Shown piece by piece: positions 29,729 through 37,838 of a stretch of 64,000 nucleotides of DNA; within the stretch, counting starts at the first letter, position 1, and each line of letters starts with the position of its first letter. Source of the stretch: Planktothrix tepida PCC 9214 (GTDB lineage: Bacteria; Cyanobacteriota; Cyanobacteriia; Cyanobacteriales; Microcoleaceae); assembly GCF_900009145.1 (NCBI RefSeq), contig NZ_LN889782.1:755503-819502 (forward strand), read 5' to 3'. The notes beneath the pieces are model-generated. The model had not been told where the DNA came from and did not search any database. It was given only the letters and a program-made list of their open reading frames with translations. The translations under genes and the position numbers were made by a program.

Positions 29729-30865
29729 ATGTTTAAAATTCTGGTTATCGATGATGATGTTGCCATTTTAGAACTTCTCAAAAGAACGCTGAAAAAACAG
29801 GGTTATGATGTTAGTGTGGCAAATAATGGTGAAGAAGGCATAGAACAGGCTAAACAGCTACGTCCAGCACTAATTATTTGTGATTGGATTATGCCCAAGT
29901 TAACGGGGATTGAGGTCTGTCGTCAAGTTAAAGCGACTTCAGAATTATCAACGACACAATTTTTCTTATTAACATCCCTCGGTTCAGTTTCAGATCGAGT
30001 CACGGGCTTAGATGCAGGCGCTGATGATTTTATTTCTAAACCTATTGAAATGAATGAACTCTATGCTAGAGTTCGAGCAGGATTAAGATTACATCAACTT
30101 AGCCAAGATTTACAAACCCAAAAACAACGGATCGAAGCCGAATTAGCAGAAGCCGCAGAATATGTGCGATCGCTCCTTCCTGAACCGTTAACTGAACCTG
30201 TAAAAATTGATACTAAATTTATTCCCTCTCGTCAATTAGGCGGAGATTCTTTTGACTATTATTGGTTAGATTCTGATCATTTATCGATTTATTTATTAGA
30301 TACATCAGGACATGGCTTAAGAGCGGCTCTTCCCTCCGTTTCTGTTCTTAATTTACTCCGTTCTAGGGCTATTCCTAATATTGATTATTATCAACCCAGT
30401 AACGTTTTAAAAGCCTTAAACACCACCTTTCAGATGACCTATCAAAATGATAAATATTTTACAATTTGGTATGGTGTTTATGAGCTTTCAACTCGACAAT
30501 TATTATATTCTAGTGCGGGTCATCCTCCCGCTATTTTATTAACAGGAAAAAATAAAAAAGATATTAAAATTGAACGCTTAAAAACACGAGGAATGCCTGT
30601 AGGAATGTTTTTAGAAGCAGAATATATGGATGCCACCCACAAAATAGAAGAATTTAGTAATCTTTATATTTTCAGTGATGGAGTTTATGAAATCAATCAA
30701 CCTGATAATACAATGTTAGGCTTAGAAGGGCTAATTTCAATTTTAGTAGAATACAATGATTTACAAACAGATACTTTAGAAGAAGTTTTAAATACCGTTA
30801 AAAAAATTAATGCAAACAACCCCTTTGATGATGATTTTTCTTTGCTAAAAGTTACTTTTACTTAA
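29729..30865 (+). CDS. Response regulator with PP2C (SpoIIE/RsbU-type) phosphatase domain
   Basis: 378 aa from the ATG at 29729 (MFKILVIDDD); an upstream in-frame start at 29705 adds eight residues. The receiver domain has IDDDVA and phospho-acceptor Asp in LIICDWIMPKLTG. A coiled-coil linker (QKQRIEAELAEAAEYVRSLLP) leads to a PPM/SpoIIE phosphatase with RQLGGDSFDYYWLD, LLDTSGHGLRAALPSV, LLYSSAGHPPAILL and the metal-binding tail NPFDDDFSLL. The product should dephosphorylate a STAS protein under two-component control. The likely substrate is encoded by the convergent gene at 30953. Confidence 0.92.
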   Translation: MFKILVIDDDVAILELLKRTLKKQGYDVSVANNGEEGIEQAKQLRPALIICDWIMPKLTGIEVCRQVKATSELSTTQFFLLTSLGSVSDRVTGLDAGADDFISKPIEMNELYARVRAGLRLHQLSQDLQTQKQRIEAELAEAAEYVRSLLPEPLTEPVKIDTKFIPSRQLGGDSFDYYWLDSDHLSIYLLDTSGHGLRAALPSVSVLNLLRSRAIPNIDYYQPSNVLKALNTTFQMTYQNDKYFTIWYGVYELSTRQLLYSSAGHPPAILLTGKNKKDIKIERLKTRGMPVGMFLEAEYMDATHKIEEFSNLYIFSDGVYEINQPDNTMLGLEGLISILVEYNDLQTDTLEEVLNTVKKINANNPFDDDFSLLKVTFT

Positions 30866-30867
30866 TC

Positions 30868-30926
30868 GGGTGAAATGGGGAAACATAAATCTGTTGAAAT
30901 CCAGATTAAACTCCCCGTTTTCACCC
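30868..30926. terminator. Bidirectional hairpin between PP2C and STAS genes
   Basis: Long stem: gggtgaaa (30868-30875) pairs with tttcaccc (30919-30926), with inner gggg/cccc and aatctg/cagatt pairs. It starts 3 bp after the PP2C stop, in the convergent gap. T-runs are weak, so termination efficiency is unclear. Confidence 0.65.
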
Positions 30927-30952
30927 TATCTTAGCTCCTGAATCACCAAAGA

Positions 30953-31273
30953 TTAGCTTTTCAAAGATTCCAAAAATTTATCTTCGTTTTCAAAAATCTC
31001 AAATACCCGATCCATACTGGTGAGTTCAAATAAAATCCTAATTTGTTCATTAATAGAACAAACAAATAATTTACTCCCAGCCGCTCTAACCGTTTTCAGA
31101 GCTAAGACTAATGCACCCAAACCCGAACTATCCATAAATGTGACATCTTGGAAGTCAATTAATATTATTTTGGCTCCCTTCTCAACTAAAGCAGCAATAT
31201 CTTGACGAAATGGACTAGCTTTAGTACCATCTAAAATCCCGTGAGGTTTAAGAATTTTAACATCAGAACTCAT
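30953..31273 (-). CDS. STAS-domain anti-sigma factor antagonist
   Basis: 106 aa, a single STAS domain. The phosphorylation loop FMDSSGLGALVLAL carries the Ser that RsbW-type kinases modify. IILIDFQDVT and KLFVCSINEQIRILFELTSMDRVFEIF are typical beta-alpha elements. In the classical cycle the unphosphorylated form binds the kinase and frees its target. It is convergent with the PP2C phosphatase and about 1.8 kb from the kinase; the three genes are on separate transcripts but form a coherent switch. Confidence 0.92.
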   Translation of the reverse strand: MSSDVKILKPHGILDGTKASPFRQDIAALVEKGAKIILIDFQDVTFMDSSGLGALVLALKTVRAAGSKLFVCSINEQIRILFELTSMDRVFEIFENEDKFLESLKS

Positions 31274-31439
31274 AGTGTTTTAGGGATGAAACCCTCCATA
31301 AGACTCGCCCGACTCAGTTAGTATAGCTTTGAGATGGACTCATAGCCAAATACATCCATTTAACCTGGGGAACAGGAAATTTAATCAGTACCCTGTCTGT
31401 TTCCGGGCTGCATTGATGATCCCGCAACCGTAAAGTTAA

Positions 31440-32081
31440 TCAACCTTTCACCGGACTGACTTTAGCCCGATAAAGGAGTTTATTCCCTTCTCGATATCCC
31501 GTATATCGCACAATCACTTGCTCTCCGGGTTGAGCCGTTCCCTCCAGGAGTTGATGTAGATGCGGATCATAGGGAACTTGTGTGCCGACAGGTGCGATCG
31601 CGTCTACTCCCCATTGTCTCATAAGCTGTTCTACTGGACGCACAAAAGGTAATAATTTTACCGCCGGAAGTTGGAGGTTTTCTTGAACTCGATACACCAC
31701 TGTTGGCCATTGCAATAACCACGACTCCAAAACGTGCAGACTTTCCCGTTTCCATTCTTCTAACAACGCAGAACGTTGCTGTTCCATCTGTGTTTGTAAG
31801 CGTTGATATTCTGATTCTAAATCTCCCCGAATTGGAGTTTCAGAAGGAACAGAACCTGGAGCAAATACGGCTAATAATTCGCTCAGAGAAATCTTTAAAC
31901 CTTGACTAATTTTCAACAAAATACTAACCGGGGTTTGTAGCGCGAGTCCCCGTCGCAGTCGAATAATCTGCAACGGGGAAACCCCAGCAATTTGGCTTAA
32001 TTCTTCTATACTTGAAACCCCCGCCCGTTGCATTAGTTCCTGTAACTGGGGGCTATAGTCCGGTAACGCAGATTCACTCAT
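31440..32081 (-). CDS. HTH (XRE-type) protein with GrpE-like C-terminus
   Basis: 213 aa. Residues about 10-62 form an XRE-like HTH (LMQRAGVSSIEELSQIAGVSPLQIIRLRRG). A Glu/Gln/Arg-rich coiled coil follows (about 85-115; YQRLQTQMEQQRSALLEEW). The last 45 residues, YDPHLHQLLEGTAQPGEQVIVRYTGY then GNKLLYRAKVSPV, resemble the beta-domain of GrpE, the DnaK nucleotide-exchange factor (FDPNLHE...GY.LGDRVLR.A.V). The combination suggests a chaperone-linked regulator or a GrpE paralogue with a DNA-binding head. It is single-copy here without dnaK or dnaJ. Confidence 0.7.
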   Translation of the reverse strand: MSESALPDYSPQLQELMQRAGVSSIEELSQIAGVSPLQIIRLRRGLALQTPVSILLKISQGLKISLSELLAVFAPGSVPSETPIRGDLESEYQRLQTQMEQQRSALLEEWKRESLHVLESWLLQWPTVVYRVQENLQLPAVKLLPFVRPVEQLMRQWGVDAIAPVGTQVPYDPHLHQLLEGTAQPGEQVIVRYTGYREGNKLLYRAKVSPVKG

Positions 32082-32123
32082 TTTGATTTTTAGTTCACGA
32101 GTTACACTGCCATTGATGGCCCT

Positions 32124-32537
32124 TTAGTTGCCTTGCAAATGAGCTTCTAAGAACCACAACCGCTTATCAATGGCGCGGGAAATTTCAGTGTACAAATCTG
32201 CTGTATCCGCATCGCCTAATGCACCTGTTTGATCAATGGCTTCTCGAACCATTTTCGCATACGGAGCATAGCGATCGGCTAAAGCCACCACATAATCTTT
32301 ATCATTAGCCAAATCCAGGGGGAATTCTGGGATAATGGTATCTGCAATTGCCATGCGGGCTGTTCCCAGTGCCGTTCCTCCTAAAGCGGTTGCTCGTTCA
32401 GCAATCAGATCAATATATTCTTCTAATTCTGTAGCCATTTCATCAAACAATTCATGCAATTGATAAAAGTTAATTCCTTTGACATTCCAATGGGCTTGTT
32501 TGACTTGAGTTTTTAAATCTAATAATGAATCAAAACT
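32124..32537 (-). pseudogene. Dps-family ferritin, 5' end missing
   Basis: The open frame on the minus strand runs from just after a TAA at 32538-32540. It reads DSLLDLKTQVKQAHWNVKGI, then YQLHELFDEMATELEEYIDLIAERATALGG, which is Dps including the ferroxidase His of QAHWN. No ATG or GTG is available before the Met at 32459, so normal initiation would make a 111-aa protein lacking that His and the first helix. About 30 N-terminal residues have no coding counterpart upstream. It is probably a 5'-deleted gene; initiation at a rare codon or a sequence error are alternatives. Confidence 0.65.
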
Positions 32538-32597
32538 TTACAATTATAGAAGAGATTGATCACAGTGTATCGAATTTCAAATTCTTCTAAATCTATC

Positions 32598-32858
32598 TCA
32601 AGCTAGATGCTTTTGCAGGACAGAACAGGGTGCTTTTCGGACATTACAGCGAATGGTTTCTAACCCTAATTTTGTACAAGCTTCATAGCGATGACATCCT
32701 GAAAATCCATAATATTGTCCGTCCACTTCTAACACATCAATCGGTTCCTGTAAGCCAATCTCTTGAATCGATTTCATTAAGGCTTCAACTTTTTTTGGGT
32801 CTGTTCCACGAGGCAGAGGACGACGAATCTGCTTGAGAGGAATGTCTTTAACCTGCAT
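32598..32858 (-). CDS. srx: Sulfiredoxin
   Basis: 86 aa. It carries the sulfiredoxin signature FSGCHRYEA with the catalytic Cys55, preceded by IPLKQIRRPLPRGTDPKKVEALMKSI, which is a ParB-like fold. Sulfiredoxin uses ATP to reduce the over-oxidised cysteine sulfinic acid of 2-Cys peroxiredoxins. Length fits cyanobacterial forms. It is directly upstream of the broken dps gene on the same strand, so this was probably an oxidative-stress locus. A ParB-like nuclease fragment is the alternative, but the GCHR motif decides for Srx. Confidence 0.88.
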   Translation of the reverse strand: MQVKDIPLKQIRRPLPRGTDPKKVEALMKSIQEIGLQEPIDVLEVDGQYYGFSGCHRYEACTKLGLETIRCNVRKAPCSVLQKHLA

Positions 32859-33060
32859 GAAGTTTATCCTCCTTTTCCTTTTTCCTTGTCTTTCTATATC
32901 ATACTCATAATGACTTCAAGTTGCAACAACTCTAGTCCAAAACTTAAACATCAGGTTTCCGGCATTCACACAGACGAGGAAGAAAAGGAGGGCAAGGGGA
33001 TGAGGGGATAGGGGGACAGGGGGAAGAAATAATTTATTCCCTATTGGCTATTACTTTGGT

Positions 33061-33154
33061 TTAACAGTCAACAGACTTGACAACAGACCTATTAACCATC
33101 GATAACAGACAATCAAAGACTGATTTTTAACTCATGACAACGGACAATCGACAA
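33061..33154. repeat. Heptanucleotide-type repeat running into the murI start
   Basis: Degenerate units of the caacaga/tgacaac type precede murI. The units atgacaa, cggacaa and tcgacaa at 33134-33154 form the first seven codons of the annotated gene. A purine-rich tract (about 32975-33028, ggggat/ggggga units) lies just upstream. Confidence 0.55.
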
Positions 33155-33997
33155 AAAAGAATCGCAATATTTGATAGTGGTGTCGGAGGATTAACGGTTT
33201 TAAGGGAACTCTACCGTCAACTCCCCAATGAATCCGTTCTTTACTTTGGAGATACGGCGCGGTTGCCTTATGGAACCCGCTCACGAGAGGAAATCTTGCA
33301 GTTTGTCCGTCCCATTATTCTGTGGGCGATGCAACAGGATGCCAAAATGATTCTCATGGCTTGTAACACCAGTTCCGCCCTCGCCTTAGAAACGGTTCAA
33401 GATGAATTTGATATCCCCATCCTAGGATTAATTCTTCCGGGTGCTCAAGCCGCCGTGCGACAGGGTAAACGAATTGGGGTGATTGCTACTCCCGCAACAG
33501 CCGCGAGTAATGCCTATCGTCACGCGATTCAGGAAACAGATTCTTCTGTTCAAGTTTGGCAAGTGGGGTGTCCAGAGTTTGTTCCCTTAATTGAACAAAA
33601 CCGGATTCATGATCCTTATACCCATCAAGTGGCACGGGACTATTTAACCCCCTTAATTCAGCAGCAAATTGATACCCTGATCTATGGCTGTACTCATTAT
33701 CCCCATTTAGCTCCTGTCTTGCGTTCTATCCTTCCGGTTCACGTTCAACTTGTTGACCCGGCGGTGTCTTTAGTTAAAGCTGCGGCTAAAGAATTAGAAC
33801 TGTTAGGACTGCGGAATACTCACTCTCCCAAACCCACTCGCTTTTGCGTCAGTGGTTGTCCTCAACAGTTTGCTTCTATTTCGGTTCAGTGGTTAGGGTT
33901 TACTCCCCTGGTAGAAGCGACTACGTTACCCACGATGGAACCCGTCAATAGTACCCCTATGGCGGTCAGTGATGGTATTACCCCATCATTAACCTGA
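33134..33997 (+). CDS. murI: Glutamate racemase
   Basis: 287-aa cofactor-independent racemase that supplies D-glutamate for peptidoglycan. IAIFDSGVGGLTVLRELYRQLP, ILMACNTSSALAL (first catalytic Cys) and LIYGCTHYPHLAPVL (second catalytic Cys) are all intact. The C-terminal tail of about 60 residues after VSLVKAAAKEL is longer than in many bacteria. The first seven residues (MTTDNRQ) lie in a heptanucleotide repeat. An intrinsic terminator follows 14 bp after the stop. Confidence 0.95.
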   Translation: MTTDNRQKRIAIFDSGVGGLTVLRELYRQLPNESVLYFGDTARLPYGTRSREEILQFVRPIILWAMQQDAKMILMACNTSSALALETVQDEFDIPILGLILPGAQAAVRQGKRIGVIATPATAASNAYRHAIQETDSSVQVWQVGCPEFVPLIEQNRIHDPYTHQVARDYLTPLIQQQIDTLIYGCTHYPHLAPVLRSILPVHVQLVDPAVSLVKAAAKELELLGLRNTHSPKPTRFCVSGCPQQFASISVQWLGFTPLVEATTLPTMEPVNSTPMAVSDGITPSLT

Positions 33998-34011
33998 TAT
34001 TTAGCAACAAT

Positions 34012-34050
34012 ACCCACTCAGCTTGTCTCAAACTGGGTGGGTCTGTTTTT
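34012..34050 (+). terminator. Intrinsic terminator of murI
   Basis: 10-bp stem acccactcag (34012-34021) / ctgggtgggt (34033-34042), one G-T pair, followed by ctgttttt. Confidence 0.8.
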
Positions 34051-34132
34051 CATTTTCCATTTCCATTGCATCATTTCAGAATTCTTGATTACTTGAGCCA
34101 GTAATTTGGGAAAACTGATTTAAGATAGATTT

Positions 34133-34252
34133 TTAAGATCTCAATCGAGAGATATTTGTTGTATACTTAGCGAGGGCTAAGAGCAAATAAATCATTAAAA
34201 CATAGCCCGTTGCCAAAAGCGGGATGATTAAAGGCATATCATTATAAAACAT
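34133..34252 (-). CDS. Possible 39-aa single-span membrane peptide
   Basis: Minus-strand frame from ATG at 34252 to TAA. It encodes a short N-terminus, a long hydrophobic helix (PLIIPLLATGYVLMIYLLLALA) and a basic tail ending RLRS. The shape is that of the tiny photosystem, cytochrome b6f or NDH subunits of cyanobacteria, but I cannot match it to any named one. No good ribosome binding site is seen. It lies in a long gene-poor region, which makes it the best coding candidate there. Chance is not excluded. Confidence 0.35.
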   Translation of the reverse strand: MFYNDMPLIIPLLATGYVLMIYLLLALAKYTTNISRLRS

Positions 34253-34949
34253 AGGAGCCAGCCACAAGAATTAGGAGAAGGAGCGCACAGGAGTTTAATA
34301 TCCGCTACATAAGGTCAACACGCAAAGCCAGGGTCTAGCTTTTATGACCTACTACTAAAAATTTCTATGGGAAATTCTCATCCCCTGGAAATATTGCTCA
34401 CACTTAACTCCGCCAGAAGATTCCCTATGAAAAACCCTAGAGTTTTCTCAGAAAACCCTAAATAGAGACTCCTCTAACCGATGTCATGGATAAGTCCACC
34501 GACTGGAATCCGCTTGCGAACTCTTAAAAAAAGTTCTAACGGCTATCCGAAAGCCAATGAAACAATCAGGTGGCGATTGATTATCCTTAATCCCATCGCT
34601 AGACCCGTTTCCCTTAATGTGTAGAATTATTGGTTAAACTCTTAATGTTAAGATAACACAAAAATTAGAAAACAGGAGCATTTCAGGAAATTTTTTTTTT
34701 GCTTTGGGGTGGCTTACCCAACCGGGAGACAACACCTAGCTAGAGGGGATGGGAAATAGCCAGAAGTAACCTCTCTCAACAGTTAGACAGAAGTGTTAAA
34801 ATCCCTATCCATTCTGGATTAGGGTCTATTTACGTCGAAATTTCCAGACTCCTGTTTCAACTTAAATGCGATCCCCTGAACCGAAACAGATTAAAATTAG
34901 ACTATAATATGTAAAATTTTGTTAACTCAACGCCTGAGTTGGCTAATCC
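34253..34949. other. Gene-poor region upstream of the prenyl synthase, about 700 bp
   Basis: No supported reading frame. It has several short stems, an oligo-T run near 34690 and a moderately GC-rich stretch (34700-34740). This size between two housekeeping genes could hide a non-coding RNA or regulatory leader, but no tRNA, 6S, tmRNA or RNase P consensus was recognised. Confidence 0.4.
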
Positions 34950-35921
34950 ATGACATCGCAAACTCTTCTATTTTCGCCAGTTGAAGCAGACCTGCGGCAG
35001 TTGACCGATAACTTAAAACAACTTGTCGGTGCACGACATCCGATTTTGTATGCAGCCGCAGAACACCTGTTTAGTGTCAAAGGGAAACGGGTACGTCCTG
35101 CGATTGTCCTGTTGATTTCCCGAACCACAATGCCCGATCAAAATATTACCCTCAAGCATCGGAGGTTAGCAGAAATCACAGAAATGATCCATACGGCCAG
35201 TCTTGTCCATGATGATGTGGTGGACGATGCTGAAATGCGTCGGGGAGTGCCAACGGTTCATAGCTTATTCAATAACCGAGTTGCGGTTTTAGCCGGAGAT
35301 TTCCTATTTGCTCAATCTTCTTGGTATTTAGCCAATTTGGATAACTTGGAAGTTGTCAAATTACTCTCCCAAGTAATTATGGATTTAGCAGAGGGAGAAA
35401 TCCAACAAGGTTTGAATCGATTTGATACGGGATTATCAATTGAAGCCTACTTAGAAAAAAGTTATTATAAAACTGCTTCTTTGATTGCCAATAGTTCTAA
35501 AGCAGCAGGTGTTTTAAGTGGGGTTTCAACCCAACAGGCAGAAGATTTATATAACTATGGTCGCCATATTGGTTTAGCCTTCCAAATTGTCGATGATATT
35601 TTGGACTTTACTGGTGTCACCGAGGAATTAGGAAAACCAGCCGCTTCTGATCTCAAAAGTGGAAATTTAACCGCACCGACCCTCTATGCTTTAGAAGAAA
35701 AACCGTCTTTGGAAGCTTTAATCGAGCGAGAATTTGCTCAGGAAGGAGATTTAGAACAAGCTTTAACCTTAATCAAAGATAGCTCAGGCATTCAACGTTC
35801 TAGGGAATTAGCATCTGATCATGCTCAACAAGCCGTCAAGTACATCGAATCTTTTCAAGTCTGTGAATCTCGACAGGTATTAATCGATTTAGCCGATTAT
35901 GTTTTGAGCCGGCTTTATTAA
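34950..35921 (+). CDS. sds: Solanesyl (long-chain polyprenyl) diphosphate synthase
   Basis: 323-aa trans-prenyltransferase that makes the side chain of plastoquinone. The first Asp-rich motif is LVHDDVVDDAEMRRGVPTVH and the second FQIVDDILDFTG; KGKRVRPAIVLLIS is the IPP-binding region. Small residues before the first motif (HTASLVHDD) fit long-chain products. The ATG at 34950 gives the usual short N-terminus (MTSQTLLFSPVEADL). It is a cytoplasmic or membrane-associated homodimer in this family. Confidence 0.93.
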   Translation: MTSQTLLFSPVEADLRQLTDNLKQLVGARHPILYAAAEHLFSVKGKRVRPAIVLLISRTTMPDQNITLKHRRLAEITEMIHTASLVHDDVVDDAEMRRGVPTVHSLFNNRVAVLAGDFLFAQSSWYLANLDNLEVVKLLSQVIMDLAEGEIQQGLNRFDTGLSIEAYLEKSYYKTASLIANSSKAAGVLSGVSTQQAEDLYNYGRHIGLAFQIVDDILDFTGVTEELGKPAASDLKSGNLTAPTLYALEEKPSLEALIEREFAQEGDLEQALTLIKDSSGIQRSRELASDHAQQAVKYIESFQVCESRQVLIDLADYVLSRLY

Positions 35922-35937
35922 CGGCAAAGTTGACAGT

Positions 35938-36033
35938 GTACAGACGCACCATGGTGCGTCTCTACTGACAGTTGACAGTTGACTGTTTTCAACTAATAAT
36001 TGATAACTGATGATGCGGATACTTGATAACTGA
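35938..36033. repeat. Palindromic repeat plus heptamer tract after sds
   Basis: Perfect 20-bp palindrome agacgcacca/tggtgcgtct (35942-35961) within a 28-bp unit ending ctctac. It is a variant of the palindrome at 60881-60910. Three tandem heptamers (tgacagt, tgacagt, tgactgt; 35966-35986) follow, then gataactgat-type units. Confidence 0.75.
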
Positions 36034-36041
36034 TAACGACT

Positions 36042-36530
36042 TTAAGCAATATTTGGTGGAATTTTACGGGATTTAGACTGACGACGTTGTTGATAGTCTT
36101 GGAGATAAATTTGTACTAATTCTTGAATTTCACTGCGTTTGATTTCGGTAGCCGACTGAAAATTTTTAGGAATTTCAAAGAAATATAAACTATCAGGCAT
36201 TTCTAAGACAACCATTTGGAATAGAATATGAGTAACGGGTAACGGAATCGCTACAAGTTGAGAACCGGAATCAGGATTCCCATAACTTAACGCATCTTCT
36301 AAAGTGGAAAACGCATAAATAACTCTTTTTTTGAGTTTGGGTTGATCTACATTAATAAACGGTTGTATCACCCAACTTTGATCTAAAGTTTGTAAAATAT
36401 AATATTCGGGATGTTGCAATTGTTCTGCTAATAGTTTTAGCGCAGGTGAAATCGCTTCAACAACCTGGGGAGTTGTTCCATCTTGAGGTGCTTTATCAAT
36501 TAAAGTTTGAATTTGTTGATCTAAATTCAT
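36042..36530 (-). CDS. Conserved hypothetical protein, 162 aa
   Basis: Starts at MNLDQQIQTLIDKAP (36530); the longer frame to 36605 runs through two repeats and is not used. It is a soluble protein with alternating alpha/beta pattern and no membrane segment. Notable stretches are LAEQLQHPEYYILQTLDQSWVI, KRVIYAFSTLEDALSYG and VAIPLPVTHILFQMVVLEMPD. It ends in a basic tail (QQRRQSKSRKIPPNIA). I do not recognise the family. Its start is about 150 bp from the divergent HetZ-like gene. Confidence 0.6.
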   Translation of the reverse strand: MNLDQQIQTLIDKAPQDGTTPQVVEAISPALKLLAEQLQHPEYYILQTLDQSWVIQPFINVDQPKLKKRVIYAFSTLEDALSYGNPDSGSQLVAIPLPVTHILFQMVVLEMPDSLYFFEIPKNFQSATEIKRSEIQELVQIYLQDYQQRRQSKSRKIPPNIA

Positions 36531-36540
36531 AGGTGTTGGT

Positions 36541-36600
36541 TGTTGACTGTTGACTGTATTCTTTCCCACATCTCCCAATGAACAGGCAAGATGCCTGTTC
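36541..36600. repeat. Heptamer pair and palindrome (copy 2 of aacaggca repeat)
   Basis: Two tandem tgttgac units (36541-36554), then the near-palindrome gaacaggca-aga-tgcctgttc (36580-36600), the same family as 7140-7158. It lies between the hypothetical gene and hetZ. Confidence 0.7.
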
Positions 36601-36677
36601 CACAATAGTAAACCATCCGGAAATCCAAGACTGATTCTGGAATCATTGTGTTAGGGTCATTGTAGTAACTAGACATC

Positions 36678-37838
36678 ATGGGGGAAATCTGCCAAAGCGA
36701 AACCATTTTCCAAAGGCTATTGAGAGAACTGAATCAATCCACTCGTGCTTCTGAACAAAACTGTCGGGATGTTGCAGAACGAATTACCGAAGAAGCCACC
36801 CGTATTTGTACAGAAAGCAAACGGATTCAAGACTCAGGGGATATAGAAACTTGGGCCATGACTTTAGCTCAACACCGTTTACAGCAATGTATTCAATATT
36901 ATAAGCTAGGGTCAAAACAAGGGCCGTTGGAGTTACATAGTACCTTGAGCGCGATTGTTTATCGATATATTACTCCTCCTCAAGTGCAATCGAGTTACCA
37001 AGCTCGATTGGAATTAATTAAGGATTTTTTACAAGCCTTTTATTTAGAAACCTTGAATGCCTTTCGTAAAGAAGCGCAGTTAGCTGCCACCTACCGTCCT
37101 CGGACACTCTTGGAACTTGCGGAATATATGGCATTTACGGAACGCTACGGTAAACGGCGAATTCCTTTAGCCCGGGGTCGGAGTCAGCAATTGATTATAC
37201 TCAGAGCGCAAACCTTCTCTCAACAACAGCCTAAAGAAAGTTTTGTTGATTTAGAACAAGCCGCTGAGGGGTCAGGTTCCGAATCTGATACCACCTGGAA
37301 TGATTCCTCACTCCAGCAAGTCCGAGCCGCAATGGTAACAGAGTCCAACGAATCAGAGTCCGATTCTCTCCGTCAAACGGTAGTAGAGGAACTGATGGCT
37401 TATTTAGAAGAACACAAACAACAAGATTGTGCCGACTATTTTGCCTTGCGGTTACAGGATTTACCCACTCGTGAAATTGAGAAAATCCTAGGATTAACAT
37501 CCCGTCAGCGTGATTATTTACAGCAACGATTTAAGTATCATCTGCTTCGATTTGCTTTAGGACATCGTTGGGAATTAGTTCACCAATGGTTAGAAGCAGA
37601 TTTAGAACGAGATTTAGGGTTATTGCCTCATCAATGGCAAGAATTCTTAACTCAAATTGGTTCGGAGCAGGAGAGTTTGTTAAGGTTAAAACAACAAGGA
37701 TTGTCTGATGCGGAAATTGCCAAAAGTTTAAATTGCAAAGAAGCTCAGATTCAAAAACGTTGGTTTAAATTGTTAGAGTTGGCTTGGGAAATCAGGAATC
37801 GTTCAGTATCCGGAGCAGGGGCATCCAGTGATGAATAA
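36678..37838 (+). CDS. hetZ: HetZ-like regulatory protein
   Basis: 386 aa. It resembles HetZ, a protein required early in heterocyst differentiation in Anabaena, through segments such as ESKRIQDSGDIETWAM, LHSTLSAIVYRYITPPQ, LLELAEYMAFTERYGKRRIP and LIILRAQTFSQQQP. The C-terminal third contains sigma-region-4-like HTH segments (LPTREIEKILGLTSRQRDYLQQRF and GLSDAEIAKSLNCKEAQIQKRW), consistent with DNA binding. It overlaps the next gene in ATGA fashion, and that gene is PatU-like, as in Anabaena. The identification is from recall of the family, not alignment. Confidence 0.72.
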   Translation: MGEICQSETIFQRLLRELNQSTRASEQNCRDVAERITEEATRICTESKRIQDSGDIETWAMTLAQHRLQQCIQYYKLGSKQGPLELHSTLSAIVYRYITPPQVQSSYQARLELIKDFLQAFYLETLNAFRKEAQLAATYRPRTLLELAEYMAFTERYGKRRIPLARGRSQQLIILRAQTFSQQQPKESFVDLEQAAEGSGSESDTTWNDSSLQQVRAAMVTESNESESDSLRQTVVEELMAYLEEHKQQDCADYFALRLQDLPTREIEKILGLTSRQRDYLQQRFKYHLLRFALGHRWELVHQWLEADLERDLGLLPHQWQEFLTQIGSEQESLLRLKQQGLSDAEIAKSLNCKEAQIQKRWFKLLELAWEIRNRSVSGAGASSDE

